This document shows, piece after piece, positions 10,239 to 21,339 of a stretch of DNA of 64,000 nt; within the stretch, counting starts at the first letter, position 1, and each line of letters opens with the position of its first letter. The stretch spans positions 248,001-312,000 of the forward strand of contig NW_006921538.1 in the NCBI RefSeq assembly GCF_000340215.1. Direction: 5' to 3'. The notes under the pieces are model-generated. The model made no database searches. It was not told where the DNA came from and saw only the letters and a program-made list of their open reading frames with translations. A program made the position numbers and the translations under genes. This DNA comes from Pseudocercospora fijiensis CIRAD86. Taxonomy: Eukaryota > Ascomycota > Dothideomycetes > Mycosphaerellales > Mycosphaerellaceae.

Positions 10239-12631
10239 TGAGATAGGCTGACGGCGGAGGAGCTGAATAGTTGGACGCAAGAAGAGGGAGCACTCACGGC
10301 ATCGATCAAGATGTTGTATACGGATGCCCAAAGCTTGACCCCGGGCCAGTCAGCAACCAAGGTCAAGGTCGAGCGACCAGGGAGGTACGAATGCTGTTAG
10401 CTTGTATTATTGGAACGGAAGAAGTATTTTGGATGCAACAGTGCCGCCTCTCAGAAGTGTACTACCGCGGCTGCGGTTGGTGGCGCGGCCTCGTGATTTG
10501 GTCGGTATGCCTGCAACAATGGTCCGGTTCTCACTCAGGACCTCAGTATGACGATGGTGATGAGGAGCAGAAGAGATGGTGTCGAGGGGTGCCGAAAGCG
10601 CTCCTCATACAAGCGCGAAGTGGGAGACCGGGTGCCGGATGCGTGCAAGGATATGCAGTACCTTCTTCTTCTGTTGGATACGGCCGAGCGTGCGGGTTGG
10701 CTAGTTGTATGGCTTGGCAGAAGAAGCTCTCGAGGTTGTAATTACGAGGCGCTGTCAATCTAGGATCTCCTGGCCGCAATGTCGGCTGCGATTCGTCAAT
10801 GGCAGCCGCTGCTCCCCTCGCCGACAAGCCAGATCTCAAACGGTCGCGAAACGGAGTCGTCTGAGATGTGAGATGAGACAGCACCGCGATGTCGCGCACA
10901 GGCACAACCAGCAAGTGCGATGGGCGCTGGGCGCTGGTCAGCAGGTGCGATGAGGTTCACCGACTTGACGACGCCGGAGTCCGAGTGTGTACACGCACAA
11001 TAATGACGCAGCGGTGTGGCAGCCCAAGTGCAGCGGCAGTGGCAGCAGGTGAGGGACACTTTTGCCTTCCACGGGCACCAGAGGAGTGCGGGAGATGGCC
11101 CGTTTGCTGTGCTTGACCAGGAATAGGCGGGTGAACTTGTACTGCAATAGGGGCGGCAAATGCTGGTGTCCAATAATAGTTATGGCCGCGACGTCCAACT
11201 TCCAAGCAAAACTCCAAGATCCAAGATGGTTTGTGATCTGGCGATGCAGCACGTGTCAGTCATAAATCATGACAATGATTTCTTCGTCCTGCGCTCAACA
11301 AGATGCCTTGTCAGCGCTGCCCAAACAGGCCCCAGACCGTCTTATTAAACAGGCAGTCCGGCCGCAGGCGGCGAAAAGCGGCTAATCTGCATACGCTGCA
11401 GTAGCGAATGCTAGCGACGCAGAAGACTGACAAACAGGGGAGACTCACAAGTGCGCTGGTTGTTTGGCTTGGACCGGTGCGGCCTGCGATGCGAGAAAAT
11501 GCGGATAATAACGGATGAGGTCCAGGGCGACGTCGACGTCGACACCGAGCGAGGTGGAGTGGCGATGGAGGCAAAATGGGGATGGCGGTGTTGTCCGGAG
11601 CAACTACTGACAGACAGACAGACAGACAGCTCGAGCACGAGCCGATCTGCTTCTTTGCGTCGCACGTCGCACGTCGCACGTCGGGTGCACAGAACAGCAA
11701 GCTCTTGCAAGCTCAACAACTACCGGGAGTCTCTGATCGATGCTCACACCCGGTACCGCGGTCTCCTCATCAATCGGCGAAGCTGTGTATGAAGTAATGC
11801 GTGAGGGAACATGGATGAACAACTCCGTCGGATTTCAGAAGAAAAAATAAAAAGCCAATGCGATGAGACCGCCGAGGAATGGAACAAATGATTTTCTGCG
11901 TGAATCGATGGCGGCGGCGGCGGCGGCGGTGTCACGAACAATAATGGAATCATCTTCACACTCCACACAACACCAGCACTAAAATATATCATTGATGAAC
12001 GCAACAACCTCCGAAGTTTTCCTTTGGGCATACATCTCAGAGTCATCATCATCATCATCACAATCTCAACCCGATGCAGACGACGGTGAGGCAAGGTGTA
12101 TGCATGCCCGGCGGCTTCTATCGGGCATCAAAGCTGAAGCTGCCACGTATGAAAGCCCAACGCTACCAGGTACGCACCGCACCACCCACCACAACCAAGA
12201 CTAGTAACATGCAGCATCAGTCGTCATTGGCAGCCACATGCCATGCCATGCCATGCAATGCAGCGGGCCGACACATGAAGAAGTGCAAGGCAAGGCAAGG
12301 CTGATGATGATGATGATGACGACGATGAAGATTTCGGCTTTGGCTATACACATACGTAGAAAGTTGGGCTTTCGCTTCCGCTTCTATTTCGGTGATGAGT
12401 GTAAGATTTGAATTGGTCTTCTCAGAATATGAGAGAAACTTCGAGTGGGTATCACTATGCAGCTGCAGCAGCAACTAAAAAAATGCGGTGAGCAATACAG
12501 TACCTTCAAGCCAGGGCAGAGCGAAAAGCCACTAAGTTACAGGCTGCAAAAGTTCCTGCGTCTGCGTCTGCATCTGCACCCGCGCATTCCACACAACTAC
12601 AGTAACATTTCTTCAACATGCAATTCGTATC
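10239..12631. other. 2.4-kb gene-free intergenic region with simple repeats
   Basis: I see no supportable gene on either strand. ORFs here are short, Cys/Arg-rich and typical of shadow frames. Notable simple sequences are GACA repeats near 11611-11630, a TCGCACG repeat near 11657-11684, a GGC run near 11908-11929, a CAT run near 12043-12060 and a GAT run near 12303-12320. The region is upstream of the gene starting at 10238 and just 3' of the Rad60-like gene (stop at 12632), so a long promoter and 5' leader is the likeliest use. Confidence 0.55.
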
Positions 12632-14006
12632 CTACTCGCCTACCAGCAAATCAACCCCATCCCTATCCTCGAGTTCAGTACTGCTAACAAGATCCTCGGG
12701 ATCCAAACGATCACCATCGAAATGCAAAGATGCAGCTTGCCCATCCGGGATTTTGAGCTGCTTTTTAGCATAATTAAGGATTTTGGAAACCTTTGTAGTC
12801 TAGAGAGGAAGAAAATTAGTCGTCATGCATGCAAGCAGGCAAGCAGGTCGAGTGTACATACCGGAGTCACGCTCACTCTAACCTCGTCTCTGTCTTTGGC
12901 TTTGATGGTGAGTCGGATTTGCTGCTTTTCTGCTTCAGCTTCTTCTTCCTCCTGCTCTTCTCCATCGCTGTCTGCCTTCGACCCGCGTGCTCGTTCCGCT
13001 TTGCTCTGGGCGAAAAGTCCTCAGTCATAGCCTCGATGTGTACTCGAGCCGCGCCATCTGCAGCTCGGTCGTCAGCTCTGATCACATTGCCTTGTGAGTC
13101 AACTTCTATTCCCAGCCTTTGACATGTGGTGACGTTGTATAGGCGACGTCCGTTCCAGGTAAAAAAGATCTTGTCGGCTTGGGCTTTATCGTAGCCTTGT
13201 TTTTGACACCACGCTTCTCTTACTTGTTTGAGGTTTTGTGAGAGTTTCCGCTTCACCAACAGCGGCTCTGTATCAGGTAGATCTGATGTTACCAGTAAAG
13301 ATATCGTCGGATCCACCAAAGACGGAGTGTGACTGGGTCCAGCTTCCGCGCCTCTTTCCAAAGTCATGCCATTCGGAGTTGAGGACCTTTGCTGCTGCGT
13401 TTTCTGCCTATGCCTTTCCCGCGCCGCACGTTGTATCGCAGCAATCTCTGGGTCTGAATCTTCCTCTTCGTCCGGATCGGGCTGTGGCGCAGGCTTCGCT
13501 TTTTGAAGAGCTGTGATTTGTATTTCGCCATCAAGGTCGCTGGCCTCTGCCATATTGCTGAGTGCGCTCTTCGGCTTGTTGGGTGAAGGAAACATATCCT
13601 TGGTGCGTTGATTTCTGGGAGATCTCCTCACTGGCATTGACACTGGCTCAAGCGTGCCTTCATCGTCGTCGCTATCAATCATAATCGGGTTCGCGCCTGC
13701 CAACGCCAACAACTTGGCGCTCTCTTCTGAATTGATGCGTCGTTTCTTGAGGCCGGCCTTACCGTCCTCGCCTGGAGACTCTCGCTTGATCGCATTCTTA
13801 CGCTCTTTCCTCTCGCTCTTCTCTTTTTGTCGCTGATCGCGCTCTTGCTCTTTTTGCTTCAGACGTTCCGCGCGCTTCTTCTTCTGCTCTATGGTGTCTC
13901 GCTGGATCTCGAGGAATTTGTCGGAATGGCTGAATAAGTCCTTCTCGTCGTCTCCCCTCTCCAGTGCCTGTGGTTTCGCCCACGCTGGCGCTTTGAAGAA
14001 CGACAT
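12632..14006 (-). CDS. Rad60/Esc2/NIP45-family protein with two SUMO-like domains, three exons
   Basis: Family members are nuclear genome-stability factors that bind the SUMO machinery through C-terminal SUMO-like domains (SLDs). Exons are 14006-13086, 13005-12862 and 12799-12632, 410 aa, all joins in phase 0; introns are 80 nt (GTGATC...CAG) and 62 nt (GTATGT...TAG). I chose MSFFKAPAWAKP as start; a Met five codons upstream is possible. The N-terminal half is charged and disordered (RLKQKEQERDQRQKEKSERK) with IMIDSDDDE, which resembles a SUMO-interacting motif. SLD1 (about 225-300) contains VKRKLSQNLKQVREAWCQKQ and FTWNGRRLY. SLD2 (about 333-409) is split by the second intron: QQIRLTIKAKDRDEVRVSVTP joins TTKVSKILNYAKKQLKIPDG and ends ELEDRDGVDLLVGE. 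Reading through without splicing would lose SLD2, so the splice model is well supported. Confidence 0.87.
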
Positions 14007-14994
14007 GCAGTCTGCAGTCAATTGTACGGCGCACGATAGATTGTGATGATGCGACGATCGGGCGAAGTCAGTGTCGAAGTGAAGTGAATGCTCAAGCCTC
14101 GAACGCGAGATCGAGTTGACGAGTTGAGGTGAGGCTTCGCGTGGAACTCTAATTGAATTACGCGGTGGTCTAAGCGCTGATCACATTCTCACGTGCTAGA
14201 GTCCTTCCTTCCTTCCCACAGTATTTGCGTTGCGTTGCGATGCGACAAACAGTAAAAGGCCCCATCTCCATACAAATCCGCATTGCATCGTCTTGTCTAT
14301 AAAGCCAGTCTACTCGCTGAGTTGGATCCACTCAACGAAATCCCTCTCCATTGCGGGACATGCATATGCTATTCATTGATCAACAGCACACACACACATA
14401 CTTTGGACATTGTACTTCTACAAGTGTCTGCATCACCACGAGGACTGTAGTAATGGCGGTCCAGGAGAGGGAGCAAGTTCTCAAGAGCATGCTGCAAGAA
14501 GTTAACTTTTACGAGTGTTACGACAGCCCAGGAAATTGCTTGGAGGTTAGAATCCAAATTGGCGGCTTCCAGGGTCCATGAAGCCAAACGAACTGAACTA
14601 CGCGTCGTGGGAATTGGCCTGTTGAAATCAGAAGAACGCAATGGTTGATTCTTCCCCGAAAGCCATGCTCACTCTTCTAGTGCCTTCCTGTAGTTGAGAC
14701 GCCGAAATTGATGCACGAATTGCTAAAGTTGCGTCCGGCCCAGGGCATGCTGTCAATACGACATCTTCGCAGCAAGGATAAAATGAAAAGGGATTGAAGA
14801 CAGGAGAACGGGATGGCCTGCGCGATGAGTGCTGTTTCGCATTTACAGGTTGGTCTTTTGGCAATGTATACAGGAGCAGCAAGAGAATGTCGTCTCACAG
14901 TAGCTGTTGTGAGCGCATGCGTGTGAATTTCGTGATGCCTTCCTCTCTTCCACCGGTGAACGCCTAGCAGTCCAATGTCCAACAGGTACCGTGT
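14007..14994. other. intergenic region upstream of the Rad60-like gene
   Basis: No gene seen. It lies between the Rad60-like start and the stop of the CAP-protein gene, both on the minus strand. It includes a short CA run near 14388-14398 and TTGCG repeats near 14226-14240. The small ORFs present have no protein-like composition. Confidence 0.55.
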
Positions 14995-15859
14995 TCAAAA
15001 GCTGTTGCCATTGATTGGAGCCGCGCCTTGGGGTGGCGATAAGTTCCGCGCGTACTCGGTTGCAACATTACCTGTGACAGACGTTAGCATCAACATGGCG
15101 GTCCGTGGATGAATGAACTCACCAGCCCTCTTGTAATTGCAGACGGTGAAGTAAGGCGGCACGCCACCAGCAACATTGCCAAGACCGGACGGGCAGTAGT
15201 GCGTTGCGCAACCGACATGTGTAGTTGACTTCCAGCACACCTGAGTCATGTGTCCCCATTGCTCAAAGTAGGTCATGGCGGGCTCGCGGTACCATTGATT
15301 CTGAAACATCGGGATTTCGTTATTGTAGAATAGATCCGTAATGACATGGCCAATTTGGTCAGGACTATATCCAGCAGCGATGTTTTGGCCAGCACTTGGA
15401 TCGAATTGCCTACAATGCGTTAGTACGGTGAGAACAGTACAGGCACACTGCGACATACTGGTTATGTGCATATATGCAAGTTTGTGCCACAAGCTGCGCA
15501 GTATACGCCAAAGATTGATCCCATTCAAGAGGCGGGGCGAGGTGGTTCGCACGATGATAATTGTGGTGTTTCAGCACACGATCCTGATACTGATCGTTTG
15601 AATATCCAAGTGGTGCCCAATTTGCGAGATTGACTGCCGGTCGTTGTTTGGCTCCGAAATCAAAGTGGTTGACCGCATTGTGACTCCCTAGTCCCCCTCC
15701 ATGTGCGTAGTGCGCATTCTTGACTTGCGTGAACGGCTTGAAAGATGGCCGCGGACCTGGTCTCGGGCCTTTGTCTGCATTGTTCGCGAGGTCCTCCGCA
15801 GGTAAGGCGAGTGCGACAGTGCTGGATAGCAACGCCGCCACCACAAATGACAACCTCAT
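14995..15859 (-). CDS. secreted CAP-superfamily protein (SCP/PR-1 type), three exons
   Basis: Extracellular CAP (CRISP/Antigen 5/PR-1) protein of 254 aa; fungal members bind sterols or lipids. Exons are 15859-15459, 15409-15123 and 15071-14995. Introns are 49 nt (GTATGT, ACTAAC branch site, GTAG) and 51 nt (GTGAGT...CAG), and phases agree at both. The signal peptide is MRLSFVVAALLSSTVALALP, followed by a Pro/Arg-rich propeptide-like stretch. The CAP domain starts near residue 90 (LKHHNYHRANHLAPPLEWDQ), continues with QFDPSAGQNIAAGYS, and has the signature WGHMTQVCWKSTTHVGCATH, then FTVCNYKRAGNVATEYARNL. The cysteines expected in the C-terminal half are present. I preferred the Met at 15859 over an upstream in-frame Met because it gives a clean signal peptide. 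Confidence 0.93.
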
Positions 15860-17885
15860 AGCTACCAAAGAAATCCAATCCACGAACAAAAGAATGTCTT
15901 GACGCGTGGCGTAGGCTTGATAGATGATACCTCCAAAGCCTGGTATAGACAACACGTAAGGAAGAAAGCGTGTGTGAGTTCGACTCTAACGTTAGGTGCT
16001 GAGTTTCTGTTCGCCCCTTTTAATTGCATGTTCGTGCGCACTGCGCAGGCAGGATACCTGGTTTTTGACTGATTAGGAGGGCACGTGATTAAAGCTTCTT
16101 TCGGTTCCTGGCAATGCCAGGTGTGCCGGCACATCTTCCTGGTCCCAACATTGACTTCTCGTGACTTTTGCCGGGGATTTGCATGGATCGAGCAGGCGGC
16201 ACTGGAGTGTATCGAAATTAAGCATGGGAAGACACTGCTGTGTGGACTCGCAGCCATCACAACAGAGATGAAGTCGCGGGCATATCGATGTCTCGTAAGC
16301 GGGCCGGCCCTGCTGGCAGAGCAGTCACTGTGATCAGACCAGGCCGTGAGACGACGATCAGAATACATGTACTTCATGTTGGTGTCTCCTCATCTGATGA
16401 CCTCAGCAGTAGTTCATGACCGCTCAACTACCGACTGGCTCCTCCAAACATGACGTCGATAGCTATGGTTGAACCCCAGCTACAACCATCAAGATGCGAC
16501 ACTGCGACAACACGAAACTGTTGCGAGACAGCTGGATGCTGTCCAAAATCCAGCCCGGTCCTGGAGAATGACATAGAAGCCGCCCGATATATCTGCCGAT
16601 GCCCACCGGTTTGTGCTATCCCAAGGGGTGCTCGCCCGGCTCTTGCCCGTGAAAGTATGAGGGAGGAGAAACGTCCTTGCGAGGAACGGTAGAACGGTAT
16701 TGGTTGCTGTGGAATGGTCTTGTGATGTATGTGGTGGTGCGGTATGGTGATGTGTTGCTGAGACGAATCAATGTCCAGCGCGCAAACCCTGGGTGTGGCG
16801 TTACGCCGAAAGCTCACACTGTCTGACATGGTTATGGGTATGCACTTGACTGTCAGGCATTAGGTACATCGATGATGAAGTTCAAGAACTTGCAAGCGCC
16901 GATAGGTAAGGCGCGATTGCAGTCACACTGCACGTTCATCGACCAGCCACGCGCGATGAGCAGAACGAAGGGAGTTGTTAGAGAGATGCCCTCAGCGCTG
17001 CTAAGGCTGTTCATGCACTCAACCACTCTGGGGCCATGCAGTCTCGCGACGTGCTGAAACAATCGCATGCCCGCCCATGTGCGGATGGCACTTCCAAGAT
17101 CGCTGCGTTTCGACTTGTGCATATGCACTCAGCGTCCTGCTCGTACTTGACTGCCTTGAGCATCGAATCTGAAACATCCAGAAATCTGAAACATGTGCCA
17201 AGATCCTCAGCCTTGCACAAGAATTTGCTGTGATGTCCGAGAGGCTGCGCGTGAGCCGAGTGCGGAAATCATGGAAGCTGGTGATGGGAGAGAGAAGATG
17301 AAGGCTTCAAATTGCTCCGCGTCTTTCTGAACCTCGAGGGCTTGCGGGATTGATCCAGAATGTTCAGAGCGTGCAGACGGCCACATGATGCGCGGCTCGA
17401 CATCACAAAATACGTGATGATGTATGTCTTCTTCTACCGTCTTCTAGCCAGGCTCTTTCTCTTCGTTGCAGTGCTCGTCGACGCGTGCTTGCGACTTGGG
17501 CGGATGGTTCATGGCCAAGTCTTTCGCGATTCGGGAAACGTCAAAGGACCGAGTCGAGTGCTCGACGGACAGCTGACCGGCTCGCGATACAATTGAGCGA
17601 GCATAACGCCGCGCGGACGTGCGAGAGGACGGAGGTTGCAGGTGGAAAGGCGAAATGCAGGACGGCAAGACCATTCGGCAGCAAGCGGCCGGCCCTAAGT
17701 CGCTCCACTCACACCCCGAGCCCCGACCCCGACCTTGTGGAGGTTGACGGATCGGTGTTTTTCGCGTCTCCAAAACTGCCACAGCATTCTCGTCTTGTGC
17801 TCACATATAGGTCTGCCTGCATACGGGAGAGTGTCGAGGTAGGTCTTGCTAACGTTAACTTCTTACAATCCCACATCTTCACACC
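15860..17885. other. 2.0-kb divergent intergenic region
   Basis: It lies between the CAP-protein gene (minus) and the FAD monooxygenase gene (plus), so it contains both promoters. No gene is firmly supported. Two overlapping minus-strand ORFs between about 16853 and 17220 contain several cysteines (for example DAECICTSR and NVQCDCNRALPIGACKF) but show no clear signal peptide or splice model. Confidence 0.5.
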
Positions 17886-19211
17886 ATGGCTACACAACGA
17901 ACGACCAAAGCCCCCCTTGACATCAAGGTCGTCGGAGCTGGCATGAGTGGCCTTTCTGTCGCCGTCTCATGTGCTCTGGCTGGTCACAAAGTCGTGGTAC
18001 TCGAGGCTGCGAGGCAACTAGCAGAGATTGGAGCGGGTTTCCAGATTACCCCGAACGGCAGCAAAGTCTTCAAGCAATTTGGCATTCTCGACCAGCTGGC
18101 GTTCAAGGCGGCCGAGCCCACTTTCCTGCAGGTACGGAGATGGTCGGATGGGAAAGTGCTAGCGAGGACGGACGACTTCAATGGCGAGATGCGGAAGAAG
18201 TACGATGCGCCTTTCTGGGATCTGCACCGAGTCGATGTTCAGCAGGCCTTGGCTGAACGAGCAAAAGAGTTGGGCGTAGAAATACGATTGGGATCAAGAG
18301 TCGAAGACATTGATTTCGACAAAACGACAATTACGCTGACGAATGGCGAGACGTTGCAGGCGGATCTGATCGTCGGTGCAGACGGGCTGTGGTCGAAGTG
18401 CCGACAGAAGTTCCTAGCAGCACAAGGTCGGAAAGAGGATGCCCCCTTGCCGACTGGCGATCTGGCATATCGGATCGTTCTGCATGTCGATGATGTGCAA
18501 GATCAAGAGCTGCGAGACATAATCTCAAACCCCAGCTGCCAATTTTGGGTTGGGCCTGAGGCACACGTCGTGGCATATTCCGTCAGAAATGGGACCATGT
18601 CGAATATTGTGCTGCTAGTCCCGGACAACCTGCCTCCCGAAGTGGCAAGACAACCTGGCGATACCGAAGAAATGCGAGCAATCTTCAACAATTGGGATCC
18701 AGTACTCAATCGCTTCCTAGACCACGTCAAGACCGTGGATAAATGGAAGCTCATGCATCGACCGGAGCTGGACAGTTGGATCAGTCCCAAGTCCAACTTT
18801 GTTTTCGTCGGCGATGCATGCCATCCGATGCTTCCGTACCTTGCGCAAGGTGCGAACAGCTCTATGGAAGACGGTGCAGTTTTGGGAAATGTGCTTGCTG
18901 CATTAGAGTCACGGGAGCAATTGCCAGCGGCTCTGCGATTGTACGAGCAATTACGAAAGAAGCGAGGCGAAGCAATTGTGCGTGAAACGTTTGCTCAGCG
19001 GCATGACTTCCACATGGTCGATGGACCTGAGCAGCAAGCGCGAGATGAGCTGATGCTGGCACAATTGGGCAAGCCCATCGATGTCAAATTTCCATCGCGA
19101 TGGCAGTGTCCTGAAGTGCAGCCATGGCTGTATGGGTATGATGCTCAGAAGGAAGTTGATGATGCACTTAGAGCCAGACCGTTGAGTACTGCATTGCACG
19201 CTAACAACTAA
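17886..19211 (+). CDS. FAD-dependent monooxygenase, salicylate-hydroxylase-like
   Basis: Single-exon group A flavoprotein monooxygenase of 441 aa, which hydroxylates aromatic or related small molecules using NAD(P)H and O2. The Rossmann GxGxxG is GAGMSG at residues 17-22, followed by the acidic end of beta-2 (VVVLEAARQLAEIGAG). The second FAD/NADPH motif is LIVGADGLWSK at about 161-172. The GD motif is FVFVGDACHPMLPYLAQGAN at about 303-322. The start has a good context (CACACCATGG). It resembles fungal salicylate 1-monooxygenase and 6-hydroxynicotinate-type enzymes; the true substrate cannot be told from sequence. No signal peptide, so probably cytosolic. It is 204 bp upstream of a co-oriented MFS transporter and close to a P450, which suggests a shared pathway. 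Confidence 0.9.
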   Translation: MATQRTTKAPLDIKVVGAGMSGLSVAVSCALAGHKVVVLEAARQLAEIGAGFQITPNGSKVFKQFGILDQLAFKAAEPTFLQVRRWSDGKVLARTDDFNGEMRKKYDAPFWDLHRVDVQQALAERAKELGVEIRLGSRVEDIDFDKTTITLTNGETLQADLIVGADGLWSKCRQKFLAAQGRKEDAPLPTGDLAYRIVLHVDDVQDQELRDIISNPSCQFWVGPEAHVVAYSVRNGTMSNIVLLVPDNLPPEVARQPGDTEEMRAIFNNWDPVLNRFLDHVKTVDKWKLMHRPELDSWISPKSNFVFVGDACHPMLPYLAQGANSSMEDGAVLGNVLAALESREQLPAALRLYEQLRKKRGEAIVRETFAQRHDFHMVDGPEQQARDELMLAQLGKPIDVKFPSRWQCPEVQPWLYGYDAQKEVDDALRARPLSTALHANN

Positions 19212-19415
19212 TCGATTGAATCGCGTTTGCCCAGATCTCACCACACCTACAATCTGTATTCACCATGAAGTGAGCAAACTCGAATCTTGTGACACACCAG
19301 ATACTACCGGATTGCCCTTTTCCGACTCAAATGGTCGATATGCTTGTGTTGCTACTGCTCATCAACCTCTCCGTACCTCATCGTGCACCCACCTTCCCCT
19401 ACTGATTGAAACACC

Positions 19416-21326
19416 ATGAACATCGACACAGGTCGCCGCGTATCTCTCGCACCTGAAACACAAGAGCCAAATCCTGACACCATCTCGCCAGGGCAAAATT
19501 CACCAATACCCCTGGAGAGCAATGCCGGTCCATCATCACCACCAATCCCAACCTCGTCTCGACACCAGCCCAACGCCGCAACCCAACCCCGAACCACCGT
19601 ATGGCAGCGCGTAAAACACACATTCGGAAACGCCATCCTCCCCCCTCCGCGCCGCGCCTCCTTCTCCGAACTCAACGACCCCAACGACCCCCTCCGCTGG
19701 TCAGACCCCCACAAATTGAGAACCTACGCCACAATCTGTCTCTTCACCTTCATGGCCAACGTCAACGCCTCCTGCTTCACCGTAGCCGTCCGACCCCTCG
19801 CAGCATACTTCCACAACGACGCAAACCACGCGACATGGCTCACGAATTTCAACGTGTTGGCTTTTGGTCTGGGGAATTTATTCTGGATTCCTTTGATGCG
19901 AGTCGTAGGGAAACGACCGGTTTACCTTTCTGCGATTTTGATTTTGGTGTTCGCGAATCTTTGGAGTAATCAAGCGACATCTTGGGGAAGTCTGTTAGGA
20001 TCCAGGATCGTTTCTGGACTCGGTGCTGCGGCGGCTGATGCGACTGTTCCGAGTGTGGTGTTTGATTTGTTTAAACTCCACGAGCGAGCGTATTATCTGG
20101 CATGGTTTCATATTTCTTTGGCTTCTGGGATTTTTCTGGGGCCGATGATTAATGCTTTTGTTGTGCAGGGTCGGCAGTGGTGGTGGATTCCTGGGTGGAT
20201 GGCTATTGCTTTTGGGGTCGTATTCGTGCTGGCTTTCTTTTTTGTGCATGAGACGACGTATTTGGAGGATAGAGTTCCCAAGTTTCCGCCACCGAAGGAA
20301 TTGACTTGGGTGCAACATCTCAGTGTGTCGAGGGCGCTTACGAGGAAAGCTAAGGTGCAGGTGTTCAAGGAGACGTTGCTGGACTTACTGTACATGTCCT
20401 GCTACCCTCAGGTACTTTTTGCGGGCATCGTGGTCGGGGTCTTTGTAGGATGGACCATCATTATACAGATCACAGTGGGACAATGGTTTACTGCACCACC
20501 TTACAGCTGGCCGATTGGAAAGGCTGGCACATTCCACGTCGCCGGTTGGATCGGCGCGATGTTTGCGCTGTGGTTTGGCGGGAAACTCCTGGATTTGGTT
20601 GTGAACCCGGACTCAGACTCGAAATGGCAGAGCTGGTTGCACCGACGTCTTAAAACCGGGCCACCTCGTCGACTTGTTGGACTTGTCGTGCCTGGCCTTT
20701 TGGCACCGCCTGGATTGCTCATCTACGGCATTCTCATCGCTAAAAGGAGATTCTGGGTTGGACCGGCGTTTGGATATCTGTTGCACTCTTTCGGATTCAA
20801 CACTGTTGGGAATGTTGTCGTGACTTACAACGTCGACTGTTATCGGGAACTTACCGCAGAGGCGATGGTGACGCTCTTCATCATTCGCAATATCATCGCT
20901 GTTATATGCAGCTTCCTGTGCAACGACTGGTTGGCAGCAGTTGGTCCAGAAGCGGTAAGTCGTCTCGATCGCATTTTCGATGTGAGCTGACCCTCTGCAT
21001 AGGTGTTTGGAACAATGTCTGCCATTGAGTGGGCTGTTATGCTTGCTGGTGTCCTGTTCTACCAATTCCATGACAAGTTCTTGGACATCTGTGAGAAGTT
21101 TGGACCATACAAAGGAATGCAGGAGCCGCCAAGCGGAGTCGGACAAGATGATCATGAAATGGCATTTCTGCAGACTGTGGGCCGTGTTCCAGATGTCGAG
21201 AGCTCGGTGCAGCATCCTGTGGGCCGTGTTCCGGATGTCGAGGGCCACGCTCCAGATGTCGAGCGCTCTTCGCACCATCCTGTGGCTGAGTCGACGAACG
21301 CGAATGGCTCAAACACAGCTAGATAG
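19416..21326 (+). CDS. major facilitator superfamily transporter (DHA1-like), two exons
   Basis: Plasma-membrane transporter of 620 aa with about 12 transmembrane helices. Exons are 19416-20954 and 21003-21326; the 48-nt intron (GTAAGT...CATAG) is phase 0. After a hydrophilic N-terminus come WSDPHKLRTYATICLFTFMA, ANHATWLTNFNVLAFGLGNL and the loop 2-3 region RVVGKRPVYL; GSRIVSGLGAAAADATVPSV is a drug/H+ antiporter-like helix. The second half includes a long cytoplasmic loop and FGTMSAIEWAVMLAGVLFYQ after the junction. The C-terminal ~65 residues are hydrophilic, with an imperfect repeat (TVGRVPDVES / PVGRVPDVEG) caused by a DNA duplication. The stop is 13 bp from that of the convergent P450 gene. 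Substrate unknown. Confidence 0.88.
21168..21290 (+). repeat. imperfect tandem repeat in the transporter 3' end
   Basis: Two copies of a ~45-bp unit (CTGTGGGCCGTGTTCC...GATGTCGAG) followed by a partial third copy (GCTCCAGATGTCGAGCGCTC) encode the repeated VGRVPDVE motif of the cytoplasmic tail. This is a likely length-variable site. Confidence 0.7.
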
Positions 21327-21339
21327 TGCGATGGCGACA

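Noticed and set aside
10271..11792. Several 70-156 codon ORFs on both strands
   Set aside because: Cys/Arg/Ser-rich, mutually overlapping, without domains or splice partners; typical of GC-rich non-coding DNA.
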